NCBI RefSeq assembly: GCF_016722785.1
Contig: NZ_JAEQNE010000008.1
Coordinates: 62,001-126,000, forward strand
Reading direction: 5' to 3'
Length of the DNA stretch: 64,000 bases
Source of the DNA: Ramlibacter monticola
GTDB lineage: Bacteria; Pseudomonadota; Gammaproteobacteria; Burkholderiales; Burkholderiaceae_C
Below, piece by piece: positions 20,028 to 28,883 of the stretch. Both the position numbers and the translations under genes were made by a program. The notes beneath the pieces are model-generated. The model made no database searches. It was not told the origin of the DNA and worked only from the letters and a program-made list of their open reading frames with translations. Numbering within the stretch: the first letter of the stretch is position 1; the number at the start of each line of letters is the position of its first letter.

Positions 20028-20170
20028 CGCAAACGCCCCCGCCTTCGGGACAGCCCCAATTGCAACCTGGGAGTCAGCTTGCTCGGTTGAAATAGAATTT
20101 CGGGTTGTCCGCGCCCTCCTCCTCTCCCTACCTCCCCACGCGTATGCGCCATCCTGAAAGAAACAGACAC

Positions 20171-20596
20171 ATGCAAGAAGCCGCCGGGAAGCGACCTGAG
20201 TTCCGCAACATCAACGCGTTCAAGGACCTGCCGACGTACCGCCTCCCCGTGGCGGGCATCGTGTCGATCCTGCACCGCGTCAGCGGCGTGCTGATGTTCG
20301 TGCTGCTGCCGCTGATCATGTGGATCTTCGACAAGTCCATCTCGTCGGAGATCTCGTTCGCCCGCTTCCGCAGCGCCTTCAACACCGGCGCGGGCGGCGT
20401 CGTGCTCAAGCTGCTCGCGCTGGCGCTGATCTGGGCCTACCTGACCCACTTCTTCGCCGGGCTGCGCCACATCTGGAGCGATGTCAGCCACGCCGCCGTC
20501 AGCAAGCAAAACGGCGCGAAGACGGCCAAGGCCACGCTGGTCGCCAGCCTGGTGCTCACCGTCATCCTGGGCGCGAAGCTGTTCGGCCTGTACTGA
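20171..20596 (+). CDS. sdhC: Succinate dehydrogenase cytochrome b556 subunit
   Basis: Membrane anchor of complex II that helps bind haem b and ubiquinone. 141 aa with three membrane helices (about residues 28-50, 72-92, 112-135). Family signature RPEFRNINAF near the N-terminus, SILHRVSGVLMF with the quinone-site Ser/Arg, and haem-ligand His in FFAGLRHIWSD. Start ATG 20171 (MQEAAGKRPEF) matches other betaproteobacterial SdhC; an in-frame ATG at 20144 would add nine unusual residues. First gene of sdhCDABE. The 143-bp leader has a possible -10 (TAGAAT near 20091) but no clear -35. Confidence 0.94.
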   Translation: MQEAAGKRPEFRNINAFKDLPTYRLPVAGIVSILHRVSGVLMFVLLPLIMWIFDKSISSEISFARFRSAFNTGAGGVVLKLLALALIWAYLTHFFAGLRHIWSDVSHAAVSKQNGAKTAKATLVASLVLTVILGAKLFGLY

Positions 20597-20616
20597 GAAC
20601 CCGAGGAACCATCCAA

Positions 20617-20982
20617 ATGGCAGTCAACTACGGCTCCCGCCGCACCGTCGTCGGTGCCCACTACGGCGTGCGCGACTGGCTCGCGCAGCGCGTCACCGGG
20701 GTCCTGATGGCCCTGTTCACCCTCATCGTGCTCGCCCAGCTGCTCCTGTTCCGCGGCGAGATCGGCTACGACAAGTGGGCCGGCATCTTCGCGCCCCAGC
20801 CGATGAAGATGCTCACCTTCGCCACCATCGTCGCCCTGCTGTACCACGTCTGGGTGGGCATGCGCGACGTGCTGATGGATTACGTGAAACCGGTGGGGAT
20901 GCGCCTGGTCCTGCAGATCCTCGTCATCGTCTGGCTGCTCGGCTGCGCCGGCTGGGCCATCCAGGTCCTGTGGAGGGTTTGA
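20617..20982 (+). CDS. sdhD: Succinate dehydrogenase membrane anchor subunit
   Basis: Second membrane anchor of complex II. 121 aa with three membrane helices (about residues 27-45, 57-79, 92-116). Typical segments are GAHYGVRDWLAQRVTGVLMA and YHVWVGMRDVLMDYVKP, the latter carrying the haem-region His and the quinone-pocket Asp/Tyr. Start ATG 20617 is 20 bp after the sdhC stop, with GAGG upstream. Followed by sdhA after 5 bp. Confidence 0.94.
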   Translation: MAVNYGSRRTVVGAHYGVRDWLAQRVTGVLMALFTLIVLAQLLLFRGEIGYDKWAGIFAPQPMKMLTFATIVALLYHVWVGMRDVLMDYVKPVGMRLVLQILVIVWLLGCAGWAIQVLWRV

Positions 20983-20987
20983 AGAAC

Positions 20988-22796
20988 ATGGCATACACCA
21001 AGAGCAACATCACGACGCGCAAGTTCGACGTCGTCATCGTCGGCGCCGGCGGATCAGGCATGCGCGCCTCCCTGCAACTGTCCCTGGCCGGCCTGAACGT
21101 GGCCGTGCTGTCCAAGGTGTTCCCGACCCGCTCGCACACCGTGGCGGCGCAGGGCGGCATCGGCGCCTCCCTCGGCAACATGTCCGAGGACAACTGGCAC
21201 TACCACTTCTACGACACGATCAAGGGCTCCGACTGGCTCGGCGACCAGGACGCGATCGAGTTCATGTGCCGCGAGGCGCCGAAGGTCGTGTACGAGCTCG
21301 AGCACTTCGGCATGCCGTTCGACCGCAACCCCGACGGCACGATCTACCAGCGCCCCTTCGGCGGCCACACGGCCAACTACGGCGAGAAGCCGGTGCAGCG
21401 TGCCTGCGCCGCGGCGGACCGCACCGGCCACGCCATGCTGCACACCCTGTACCAGCAGAACGTGCGCGCCCGCACCGCCTTCTTCGTCGAGTGGATGGCG
21501 CTGGACCTGATCCGCGACGCCGAGGGCGACGTGGTCGGCGTGACCGCGCTCGAGATGGAGACCGGCGACCTGCACGTGCTGCACGCCAAGACCGTGCTGC
21601 TGGCCACCGGCGGCGCCGGCCGCATCTTCCAGGCCTCCACCAACGCCTTCATCAACACCGGCGACGGCCTGGGCATGGCCGCCCGCGCCGGCATCCCGCT
21701 GGAAGACATGGAGTTCTGGCAGTTCCACCCGACCGGCGTGGCCGGCGCGGGCGTGCTGCTGACCGAAGGCTGCCGCGGCGAAGGCGCCATCCTGTTGAAC
21801 AGCAACGGCGAGCGCTTCATGGAGCGCTACGCGCCCACGCTGAAGGACCTCGCCCCGCGCGACTTCGTCTCCCGCTCCATGGACCAGGAGATCAAGGAAG
21901 GCCGCGGCTGCGGCCCCAACAAGGACTACGTGCTGCTGAAGCTGGACCATCTTGGCGCCGAGACCATCCACAAGCGCCTGCCCTCGGTGTACGAGATCGG
22001 CGTGAACTTCGCCAACGTCGACATCACGCGCGAGCCGATCCCGGTCGTGCCCACCATCCACTACCAGATGGGCGGCATCCCGACCAACATCAACGGCCAG
22101 GTCGTGCTCCAGAAGGGCGGCAACGACAACGAGGCGCTCAACGGCCTCTACGCCGTGGGCGAGTGCTCCTGCGTGTCGGTGCACGGCGCCAACCGCCTGG
22201 GCACCAACTCGCTGCTGGACCTGCTGGTGTTCGGCAAGGCCGCCGGCAACCACATCGTCGAGTTCGCCAGCAGGACCAAGTCGCACAAGCCGCTGCCCGC
22301 GGACGCCGCCGAGCGTTCGATGGAGCGCCTCAACCGCCTGGACAACGCCACGACCGGCGAGTACGCGCAGGACGTCGCCAACGACATCCGCTCCACCATG
22401 CAGACGCACGCGGGCGTGTTCCGCACGCAGGCCAGCATGGACGAAGGCGTGCGCAAGATCGCCGCGGTGCGCGAGCGCGTGGGCGCCATCGGCCTGAAGG
22501 ACAAGTCGCGCGTGTTCAACACGGCGCGCATCGAGGCGCTGGAAGTCGAGAACCTGATCGAAGCCGCGCAGGCCACGATGGTTTCGGCGGCCGCCCGCAG
22601 GGAATGCCGCGGCGCCCACACGGTGAGCGACTACGAGCGCCCGGCCGACGACGCGGTGGCGCCGCTCGGCCGCGACGACGCCAACTGGATGAAGCACACG
22701 CTGTGGTACAGCGAAGGCAGCCGCCTGGCGTACAAGCCCGTGAAGCTCAAGCCCCTGTCCGTGGAATCCGTGCCGCCCAAGGTCCGGACCTTCTAA
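20988..22796 (+). CDS. sdhA: Succinate dehydrogenase flavoprotein subunit
   Basis: Oxidises succinate to fumarate on a covalently bound FAD, facing the cytoplasm. 602 aa. FAD fold VVIVGAGGSGMRASLQLSLA (about residues 15-34); SHTVAAQGGIGASLGN containing the flavin-attachment His; catalytic region GCRGEGAILLNSNGERFMER; HYQMGGIPTN; GANRLGTNSLLDLLVFGKAA; C-terminal WMKHTLWYSE. Start ATG 20988, close behind sdhD. FAD attachment needs SdhE, encoded at 23562. Confidence 0.97.
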   Translation: MAYTKSNITTRKFDVVIVGAGGSGMRASLQLSLAGLNVAVLSKVFPTRSHTVAAQGGIGASLGNMSEDNWHYHFYDTIKGSDWLGDQDAIEFMCREAPKVVYELEHFGMPFDRNPDGTIYQRPFGGHTANYGEKPVQRACAAADRTGHAMLHTLYQQNVRARTAFFVEWMALDLIRDAEGDVVGVTALEMETGDLHVLHAKTVLLATGGAGRIFQASTNAFINTGDGLGMAARAGIPLEDMEFWQFHPTGVAGAGVLLTEGCRGEGAILLNSNGERFMERYAPTLKDLAPRDFVSRSMDQEIKEGRGCGPNKDYVLLKLDHLGAETIHKRLPSVYEIGVNFANVDITREPIPVVPTIHYQMGGIPTNINGQVVLQKGGNDNEALNGLYAVGECSCVSVHGANRLGTNSLLDLLVFGKAAGNHIVEFASRTKSHKPLPADAAERSMERLNRLDNATTGEYAQDVANDIRSTMQTHAGVFRTQASMDEGVRKIAAVRERVGAIGLKDKSRVFNTARIEALEVENLIEAAQATMVSAAARRECRGAHTVSDYERPADDAVAPLGRDDANWMKHTLWYSEGSRLAYKPVKLKPLSVESVPPKVRTF

Positions 22797-22818
22797 GAGT
22801 TTTCGAGAGATTCAAGAC

Positions 22819-23523
22819 ATGCAAAAGCGCACCTTCCACATCTACCGCTACGACCCGGACAAGGACGACAAGCCGTACATGCAGACGGTGGAGATCGAGC
22901 TCGAGGGCAACGAGCGCATGCTGCTCGACGCCCTGATGAAGCTCAAGGCGGTGGACCCCACCATCGCCTACCGCCGCTCCTGCCGCGAGGGCGTCTGCGG
23001 CTCCGACGCCATGAACATCAACGGGAAGAACGGCCTGGCCTGCCTGACCAACCTGCGCACGCTGAAGGACCCGATCGTCCTGAAGCCGCTGCCGGGCCTG
23101 CCGGTGATCCGCGACCTGATCGTGGACATGACGCAGTTCTTCAAGCAGTACCACTCGATCAAGCCCTACCTCGTCAACGACACGATCCCGCCCGCCAAGG
23201 AGCGCCTGCAGTCGCCCGAGGAGCGCGAGGAGCTCAACGGCCTGTACGAGTGCATCCTGTGCGCCAGCTGCTCCACCAGCTGCCCCAGCTTCTGGTGGAA
23301 CCCCGACAAGTTCGTCGGTCCCGCCGGCCTGCTGCAGGCCTACCGCTTCATCGCCGACAGCCGCGACGAGGCCACCGGCGAGCGGCTGGACAACCTGGAA
23401 GATCCGTACCGGCTGTTCAGGTGCCACACGATCATGAACTGCGTGGACGTCTGCCCCAAAGGCCTGAACCCCACCATGGCCATCGGCAAGATCAAGGAGC
23501 TGATGGTCCGCCGGGCTGTCTGA
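22819..23523 (+). CDS. sdhB: Succinate dehydrogenase iron-sulfur subunit
   Basis: Passes electrons from FAD through three Fe-S clusters to quinone. 234 aa. [2Fe-2S] ligands in SCREGVCGSDAMNINGKNG and LACL; [4Fe-4S] and [3Fe-4S] ligands in CILCASCSTSCPSFWW and CHTIMNCVDVCPKGLNP. 22 bp after sdhA in the same operon. Confidence 0.97.
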   Translation: MQKRTFHIYRYDPDKDDKPYMQTVEIELEGNERMLLDALMKLKAVDPTIAYRRSCREGVCGSDAMNINGKNGLACLTNLRTLKDPIVLKPLPGLPVIRDLIVDMTQFFKQYHSIKPYLVNDTIPPAKERLQSPEEREELNGLYECILCASCSTSCPSFWWNPDKFVGPAGLLQAYRFIADSRDEATGERLDNLEDPYRLFRCHTIMNCVDVCPKGLNPTMAIGKIKELMVRRAV

Positions 23524-23561
23524 CGCAGGTCAAAAGACATCTCACCCGGACCGGAGAGACA

Positions 23562-23855
23562 ATGGACGATAAGCTGCTCGATGAGCGGGGCCTGAGCAAG
23601 CTGAGGTGGCGCTGCCGCCGCGGCCTGCTGGAGAACGACCTCTTCATCGAAAGGTTCTTCGACCGATTCGCCTCGCGCCTGACCGTTGGGCAGGCGCAGG
23701 CGCTCGGGGAGCTGATGGACCTGGCCGACAACGACCTGCTGGACCTGCTGCTCAAGCGCAAGGAGCCGGAAGGCGCACTGGATCGGCCGGACATCAAGGA
23801 AGTGCTGGAGATGCTGCGCCTGCCCGCGGCCGCATCACCGGAACGTGGGCATTGA
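23562..23855 (+). CDS. sdhE: FAD assembly factor for succinate dehydrogenase
   Basis: 97-aa SdhE/YgfY/Sdh5-type protein needed to attach FAD covalently to SdhA. Conserved RWRCRRGLLENDLFIERFF, containing the RGxxE motif, near residues 15-33, and LMDLADNDLLDLLL. Start ATG 23562 (MDDKLLDERGLSKL) is 38 bp after sdhB, preceded by GGAGAGA. Lies between sdhB and gltA, probably in the same transcript. Confidence 0.92.
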   Translation: MDDKLLDERGLSKLRWRCRRGLLENDLFIERFFDRFASRLTVGQAQALGELMDLADNDLLDLLLKRKEPEGALDRPDIKEVLEMLRLPAAASPERGH

Positions 23856-23873
23856 AACCTGACAGGAACCACT

Positions 23874-25184
23874 ATGAAACTCGCTGACTACAAGGCCTCT
23901 CTGTCGTTCAGCAACGGCAGCCCCAGCGTCGAGATGCCGGTGTACCACGGCACCATCGGCCCGGACGTCATCGACATCCGCAAGCTCTACGCCCAGACCG
24001 GCATGTTCACCTACGACCCGGGCTTCATGTCCACGGCGTCGTGCCAGTCGACGATCACCTACATCGACGGCGACAAGGGCGAACTGCTGTACCGCGGCTA
24101 CCCGATCGAGCAGCTGGCCACCTCGTGCGACTACCTCGAGACCTGCTACCTGCTGCTGTACGGCGAACTGCCCAACGAGCAGCAGAAGAAGGACTTCGTC
24201 TCGCGCGTGACCAACCACACGATGGTCAACGAGCAGATGCAGTTCTTCCTGCGCGGCTTCCGCCGCGACGCGCACCCGATGGCCGTGATGACGGGCCTGG
24301 TGGGCGCGCTGTCGGCCTTCTATCACGACAGCACGGACATCAACAATCCCGAGCACCGCGAGATCTCGGCGATCCGCCTGATCGCGAAGCTGCCGACGCT
24401 CGTTGCCATGGCGTACAAGTACTCCATGGGCCAGCCCTACATGTACCCGAAGAACTCGCTGTCGTACACGTCGAACTTCATGCGCATGATGTTCGCGACG
24501 CCCTGCGAGGACTACGAGCCCAACGACGTGCTGGTGCGCGCGATGGACCGCATCTTCATCCTGCACGCCGACCACGAGCAGAACGCCTCCACCTCCACGG
24601 TGCGCCTGTGCGGCTCCTCCGGCACCAACCCGTTCGCGGCGATCGCGGCCGGCGTGGCCTGCCTCTGGGGCCCGGCCCACGGCGGCGCCAACGAGGCGGC
24701 GCTCAACATGCTGGAAGACATCCAGAAGATGGGCGGCGTGGCCAAGATCGGCGAGTTCGTCGAGAAGGTCAAGGACAAGAACTCCGGCGTCAAGCTGATG
24801 GGCTTCGGCCACCGCGTGTACAAGAACTACGACCCGCGCGCCAAGCTGATGCGCGAGAGCTGCCACGAGGTGCTCTCCGAGCTGGGCCTGGGCAACGACC
24901 CGCTGTTCAAGCTGGCCATGGCCCTGGAGAAGGTGGCGCTGGAAGACGAGTACTTCGTGTCGCGCAAGCTGTACCCGAACGTCGACTTCTACTCCGGCAT
25001 CGTGCAGCGCGCGATCGGCATCCCGGTCAGCCTGTTCACCGCGATCTTCGCGCTGGCCCGCACGGTCGGCTGGATCGCCCAGCTGAACGAGATGATCGGT
25101 GACCCCGAGTACAAGATCGGCCGCCCGCGCCAGCTGTTCACGGGATCGGTCAAGCGCGACGTGAAGCCGATCAGCCAGCGTTGA
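23874..25184 (+). CDS. gltA: Citrate synthase (type I)
   Basis: Condenses oxaloacetate and acetyl-CoA to citrate. 436 aa, size of the hexameric, NADH-sensitive type found in Gram-negative bacteria. Active-site regions are WGPAHGGANEAALNML with a catalytic His, GFGHRVYKNYDPRAKLM with His and Arg, and DFYSGIVQRAIGIP with the catalytic Asp. Eighteen bp after sdhE; followed by a strong terminator at 25208-25232, so it is likely the last gene of the sdh operon. Confidence 0.97.
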   Translation: MKLADYKASLSFSNGSPSVEMPVYHGTIGPDVIDIRKLYAQTGMFTYDPGFMSTASCQSTITYIDGDKGELLYRGYPIEQLATSCDYLETCYLLLYGELPNEQQKKDFVSRVTNHTMVNEQMQFFLRGFRRDAHPMAVMTGLVGALSAFYHDSTDINNPEHREISAIRLIAKLPTLVAMAYKYSMGQPYMYPKNSLSYTSNFMRMMFATPCEDYEPNDVLVRAMDRIFILHADHEQNASTSTVRLCGSSGTNPFAAIAAGVACLWGPAHGGANEAALNMLEDIQKMGGVAKIGEFVEKVKDKNSGVKLMGFGHRVYKNYDPRAKLMRESCHEVLSELGLGNDPLFKLAMALEKVALEDEYFVSRKLYPNVDFYSGIVQRAIGIPVSLFTAIFALARTVGWIAQLNEMIGDPEYKIGRPRQLFTGSVKRDVKPISQR

Positions 25185-25207
25185 TCGCGCGAAGCGCAAT
25201 GAGAAGG

Positions 25208-25232
25208 GCCCGCTTCGGCGGGCTTTTTCTTT
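25208..25232 (+). terminator. Rho-independent terminator after gltA
   Basis: GCCCGC-TTCG-GCGGGC stem-loop followed by TTTTTCTTTT, 23 bp past the gltA stop. A textbook UUCG-loop terminator. Confidence 0.92.
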
Positions 25233-25320
25233 TGGTTCTTCGCCGATCTCCGGGAGAGGCTGCTGGACGGAGTCACTTCCGCCGAATGAGGGAGTCCGCG
25301 AGTGCGCAGTGGCTTTCTTG

Positions 25321-25452
25321 CCGGACCAGAACGGGGCTGTCCGTCTCTGCGACTGTCCCCCGGCGCGGATGAGAACCGCGCCCCGGGTGAGCGCGGCGCC
25401 CGCGCCTCCTCCTTTATGTCGCCGAGCCGGACAGCCCCGCTCTGGTCCTGCG
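25321..25452 (+). repeat. MITE-like element, copy A
   Basis: About 132 bp, non-coding, with near-perfect terminal inverted repeats of about 31 bp (left end CCGGACCAGAACGGGGCTGT; the right end is its imperfect complement ending CTGGTCCTGCG). The interior includes CCCCCGGCGCGGATGAGA and GCGCCTCCTCCTTTATGTCG. A second copy in opposite orientation lies at 25549-25681. No transposase is present. The 590-bp gap between gltA and the BON gene holds only the terminator and these two copies. Confidence 0.8.
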
Positions 25453-25548
25453 CCGCGCCAGGTGCGTGTGCAGCAGCTCCGTTGACGCGGGCCGCAAGCC
25501 GTCCCCGCAGAAGCAGGTGCGCGAGGGGAACTGCCTGATTCACGCAGT

Positions 25549-25681
25549 GCGCAGGACCAGGGCGGGCCTGTCCGCCTCGGCGACATAAAGGAGGAGGCGC
25601 GGGCGCGGCGAGCTTGCGGGCCTGGGCTCTCATCCGCGCCGGGGGACAGTCGCCGAGGCGGACAGGCCCGTCCTGGTCCGG
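25549..25681 (-). repeat. MITE-like element, copy B (inverted)
   Basis: Inverted copy of 25321-25452, separated from it by about 97 bp. Its terminal repeats match better than those of copy A (GGACCAGG[A/G]CGGGCCTGTCCG... at both ends, about one mismatch in 31). The two copies differ most in the middle (about 20 bp around the GATGAGA-GCGCCCG junction). Confidence 0.8.
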
Positions 25682-25774
25682 TCCACTGGCAACAAAGCGA
25701 GCCAGCGGCTGACCGCGCCAATTGAACCAGTGGGCTCCCCGCCCAACGCGATTTCACCAATCGGCGGAGGACGC

Positions 25775-26263
25775 TCACGGCTTCGCCAGCTCGTACTTGG
25801 GCTTCTCCTTCGTGCCGACGATCAACTGGTTCACCACCCCCATCACGTCGTCCACCAGCAGTACGGCCCGCTCGATCTCCTCTTTCTGCTGCGCCGTCCG
25901 CACGCATCCCATGAGCGTCACCAGCCGCCGCTCCCCGAGCACCCACACGCTGGTGTCCCCGAAGCGCCCGTCCGCCTGCAGGTACTGCCGCACGCGCGGA
26001 ATGATGTCCTTGTCGTAGAGGTAGGAGTTCGGCAGCCGGCAGCGTCCCGAGCGGTAGCAGCTCGTGCCGTGCTGGGACCGCACGTGCGCCTCCTTGCGCA
26101 CCTCCTCCTCGGTGAAGCCGGGCGGCCGGGGCGCCGGGCAGCCGGGAAGCGCCGCCGTCACCTGCAGGAACGGGTCGTCGAAGGCATTGCGGCGTTCCTG
26201 CGCGAGGCCGGGCGGTCCGAGGCAAGTGCACGACAGCAACGCGATCGCCCAGGGCCGCGCCAC
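25775..26263 (-). CDS. BON-domain exported protein
   Basis: 162-aa envelope protein. A short hydrophobic N-terminus (MARPWAIALLSCTCLGPPG) could be a signal peptide or a lipobox ending at Cys12. The C-terminal part looks like a BON domain, a fold thought to bind phospholipid or membranes: VRQYLQADGRFGDTSVWVLG, RRLVTLMGCVRTAQQKEEIE and VDDVMGVVNQLIVG. It begins only 7 bp after the regA stop on the same strand, so it is probably the last gene of the cyo-surf1-regBA operon. Exact role unknown. Confidence 0.78.
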   Translation of the reverse strand: MARPWAIALLSCTCLGPPGLAQERRNAFDDPFLQVTAALPGCPAPRPPGFTEEEVRKEAHVRSQHGTSCYRSGRCRLPNSYLYDKDIIPRVRQYLQADGRFGDTSVWVLGERRLVTLMGCVRTAQQKEEIERAVLLVDDVMGVVNQLIVGTKEKPKYELAKP

Positions 26264-26270
26264 GCCCGCC

Positions 26271-26807
26271 TCACTTCACCCGCTGCTTTTCCAGCTTGCG
26301 CGCCAGCGTGCGCCGGTGCATGCCCAGGCGCCGCGCGGTCTCGGAGATGTTGAAGCCGGTCTCCGCGAGCGTCTCGTGGATGCGCTCCCACTCCAGCGTC
26401 TTGATCGAGGTCTGCCGCTCGGTCAGTTCGACCTCGGCGTCGCCCTCCGCGCGGGCGAAGGCCGCCTCGATGTCGTCGGTGTTGGCCGGCTTGGCGAGGT
26501 AGTGCCGGGCGCCGAGCTTGATCGCCTCCACCGCGGTGGCGATGCTGGCGTAGCCGGTCAGCACGACGATGAGCATCTCCGGGTCGTGCTCGTGCAGCAT
26601 CTGCACGCAGGCGAGGCCGGAGGCGCCGCCGGCCAGCTTGAGGTCCACCACGGCGTAGCCGGGCTCGCGCGAGGCGACGATCTCCCGGGCCTGCTCGATG
26701 TCGGAGGCGCGCAGCACGGCGTAGCCGCGGCGCTCGAAGGAGCGCTGCAGCGTGCGGGCGAAGGCATCGTCGTCCTCCACCACCAGCAGCTCGCGTTCAG
26801 GCTCCAT
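26271..26807 (-). CDS. regA: RegA/PrrA-type response regulator
   Basis: 178-aa cytoplasmic regulator of redox-responsive genes. Receiver domain at residues 5-120 with acidic pocket EDDD (11-14), phosphoacceptor Asp55 in AVVDLKLAGG, and conserved Lys in YLAKPAN. The C-terminal Fis-type HTH NISETARRLGMHRRTLARKL is characteristic of the RegA/PrrA/ActR family. Overlaps regB by 11 nt. Alternative members of the family cannot be told apart by sequence alone, but the partner kinase is plainly RegB-like. Confidence 0.9.
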   Translation of the reverse strand: MEPERELLVVEDDDAFARTLQRSFERRGYAVLRASDIEQAREIVASREPGYAVVDLKLAGGASGLACVQMLHEHDPEMLIVVLTGYASIATAVEAIKLGARHYLAKPANTDDIEAAFARAEGDAEVELTERQTSIKTLEWERIHETLAETGFNISETARRLGMHRRTLARKLEKQRVK

Positions 26808-28125
26808 CCGTGTCTTCCTTCTCCGGCGCCAGGGCGTCCAGCGGCAGAGTGATCGTCACCTCCGCGCCCCCGGGGACATTCTGCGCCGCGATCCGTCCCC
26901 CCAGCGTCCTTGCGACATTGACGGACAGGAACAGGCCGAGGCCGCGTCCCGGCGTGCCCTTGCTCGACTGGTAGGGCGTGCCCAGGCGCTCCAGGATGTC
27001 CGGCGGGAAGCCGGGGCCGCGGTCCTGCACGCGCAAGGTCAGCGTGTCCTCGTCCCACTGCGCCCGGAATGCCAGCGGCGCGCCCGGCGCGGCTTCCAGC
27101 GCGTTGTCCAGCACGTTGCCGATCATCTGCTGCAGCGCCGTGTCGGAGATGATGGGCAGGTCCATGCCCTCGCGCTGGTAGGCCAGCTCCGCGTTCCGCG
27201 TGCGCTTCCACTCCGAGACCAGGGCGTCGAGGAAGGCGCACAGGCTGGTCTCCACCGGCGCGTCGCCGCGCGTCTCGCCGGCCGAGGTGAGGATGCCGCC
27301 CACGATGCTCTTGCAGCGCGCGACCTGCCGCTGCATCTCCTCGATGTCCTCGCGCAGTTCCGGCTCGGCGGCGAACGGCGCCATGCGCGCCCAGTCGCCG
27401 AGGATCACCGAGATCGTCGCCAGCGGCGTGCCCAGTTCGTGCGCCGCCCCGGAGGCGAGCAGGCCCATGCGCACGATGTGCTCCTCCTCCGCGGCGCGCT
27501 GGCGCAGGTTGGCGAGGGTGGCGTCCCGCTGGCGCAGGTTGCGCGAGATGCGGCCGATGAAGATCACCAGCAGCGAGGCGTCGAGCACGAAGCACACCAA
27601 CAGGCCGCCGACGTAGTGGCCGGAGAGCGCCCCGGGCCCGGTCCCTGCCAGCACCAGCGGCCGCGACCAGAAGGTGAGCACGAGAAGGCCGAGGGTGGTG
27701 GCGGCCACCAGCGCCCCCACGTAGCGCGGGCGCAGCAGCACCGAGCCCAGCGCGACCTGCAGCAGGTACACGAACACGAAGGGATTGCTCACCCCGCCGG
27801 AGTAGTGGAGCTGGGCGGTGAGCACCGCCACGTCCACCAGCAGGCCCGCGAACAGCTCGCCATTGCCCACCGGCACCGGCAGCCGGGCGCGCAGCCAGCT
27901 GGCGCCGTTGAACAGCGCCAGCAGCGCCAGCAGCGTGAGCATGTCGCGCAGGGGCAGCCGCACCTGCAGCAGCACGTGCACGATCAGGATCGTGAGCAGC
28001 TGGCCCGCCACCGCGAGCCAGCGCAGCTCCACCAGCTGCAGCAGGTTCCTGCGCTCGGCCAGCCGCTCGGGCTGGCGCCCGGCCTCGTCCAGTGCCTTGC
28101 GCGGGTCAGGGGTGGGGGTCAGCAA
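26797..28125 (-). CDS. regB: RegB/PrrB-type redox sensor histidine kinase
   Basis: 442-aa membrane kinase sensing quinone pool or oxidation state. Six or so hydrophobic helices occupy residues 35-195. The quinone-binding signature GGVSNPF lies at 110-116. H-box GAAHELGTPLATISVIL carries His229. A cysteine about 42 residues further on (RQVARCKSIV, Cys271) matches the redox-active Cys of RegB. N- and G-boxes: QMIGNVLDNALEAAP and DRGPGFPPD, GLGLFLSVNVARTLGG. Overlaps SURF1 by 20 nt and regA by 11 nt, so it is made with the oxidase it may help regulate. Confidence 0.92.
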   Translation of the reverse strand: MLTPTPDPRKALDEAGRQPERLAERRNLLQLVELRWLAVAGQLLTILIVHVLLQVRLPLRDMLTLLALLALFNGASWLRARLPVPVGNGELFAGLLVDVAVLTAQLHYSGGVSNPFVFVYLLQVALGSVLLRPRYVGALVAATTLGLLVLTFWSRPLVLAGTGPGALSGHYVGGLLVCFVLDASLLVIFIGRISRNLRQRDATLANLRQRAAEEEHIVRMGLLASGAAHELGTPLATISVILGDWARMAPFAAEPELREDIEEMQRQVARCKSIVGGILTSAGETRGDAPVETSLCAFLDALVSEWKRTRNAELAYQREGMDLPIISDTALQQMIGNVLDNALEAAPGAPLAFRAQWDEDTLTLRVQDRGPGFPPDILERLGTPYQSSKGTPGRGLGLFLSVNVARTLGGRIAAQNVPGGAEVTITLPLDALAPEKEDTDGA

Positions 28126-28873
28126 GGGATGCGCTTCGCGAGAGCCGCCGCTGGCGCCGCGCGTCCAGCAGCAGGTAGCCGATGGCCGCGGCCATTATCG
28201 CGGCGAGGGCGAACCAGGTGAGCGCGTACACGAGGTGGTCGTTGCGGAAGCGCACCACCGTCAGGCCCGCGCGCGGCCAGCCCGGGGCGGCGCCCGGCTG
28301 CGCCTGCGCATCGACGAAGTAGGGCGCGACGCTGCCCGCCAGCCCCTGCGCGGCGGCCATCGCGGCCACGTCGCGCGAGTACCAGCGGCCCGCGGCGGGA
28401 TCGTTGGCCCGCAGGAATCCGCCGCCGGGTTCGCTGATGCGCAGCAGGCCGCTCAGCTCCTGCTCCGCCGCGCCGCGCGGCACCTGCCCGCGCAGGCCGG
28501 CCGGCACGAAGCCGCGGTTGACCAGCAGCCACCAGCCCGCATCGGTCTGCAGCGGCGTGAGCACCCAGTAGCCGGCGCCGAAGTCGGTGCTCGCGCCGGC
28601 CAGCAGCTCGCGCGCGTAGTCGAAGCGGCCCCGCACGGCGACGCGGCGGTACTGGTCCTGCGGCTGCAGCCCGGCCCACTGCGCGGGCCCGGGCGCGGGC
28701 GTGGGGGCCGCCTGCAGCTGGCTCTCCACCTGTGCGATCAGCGCCTCCTTCCAGCCCAGGCGCTGCAGCTGCCAGGCGCCGAGCGCGACGAAGCCGGCGC
28801 ACGCCAGCGCCGCGGCGGCGAGCACCACCACCAGGGTCGCGAGCGAGCGCGGGCCGCGCGCGGGAGCTTCCAT
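28106..28873 (-). CDS. SURF1-family oxidase assembly protein
   Basis: 255-aa inner-membrane protein that aids haem insertion or assembly of haem-copper oxidases. The two expected membrane helices are at the ends (about residues 13-35 and 215-240), enclosing a periplasmic domain. Conserved GAWQLQRLGWKEALI follows helix 1; WVLTPLQTDAGWWLLVNRGF and VNDHLVYALTW-like RNDHLVYALTW are near the end. Start is 10 bp after cyoD. SURF1 is best known from cytochrome c oxidases; its place in a bo-type quinol oxidase operon suggests a quinol-oxidase-dedicated SURF1. Confidence 0.9.
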   Translation of the reverse strand: MEAPARGPRSLATLVVVLAAAALACAGFVALGAWQLQRLGWKEALIAQVESQLQAAPTPAPGPAQWAGLQPQDQYRRVAVRGRFDYARELLAGASTDFGAGYWVLTPLQTDAGWWLLVNRGFVPAGLRGQVPRGAAEQELSGLLRISEPGGGFLRANDPAAGRWYSRDVAAMAAAQGLAGSVAPYFVDAQAQPGAAPGWPRAGLTVVRFRNDHLVYALTWFALAAIMAAAIGYLLLDARRQRRLSRSASLADPHP

Positions 28874-28883
28874 GGCCAGGAGC

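Noticed and set aside
23835..26231. 798-aa minus-strand ORF across gltA and the MITE region
   Set aside because: Shadow of gltA, the non-coding repeats and the BON gene; no conserved content.
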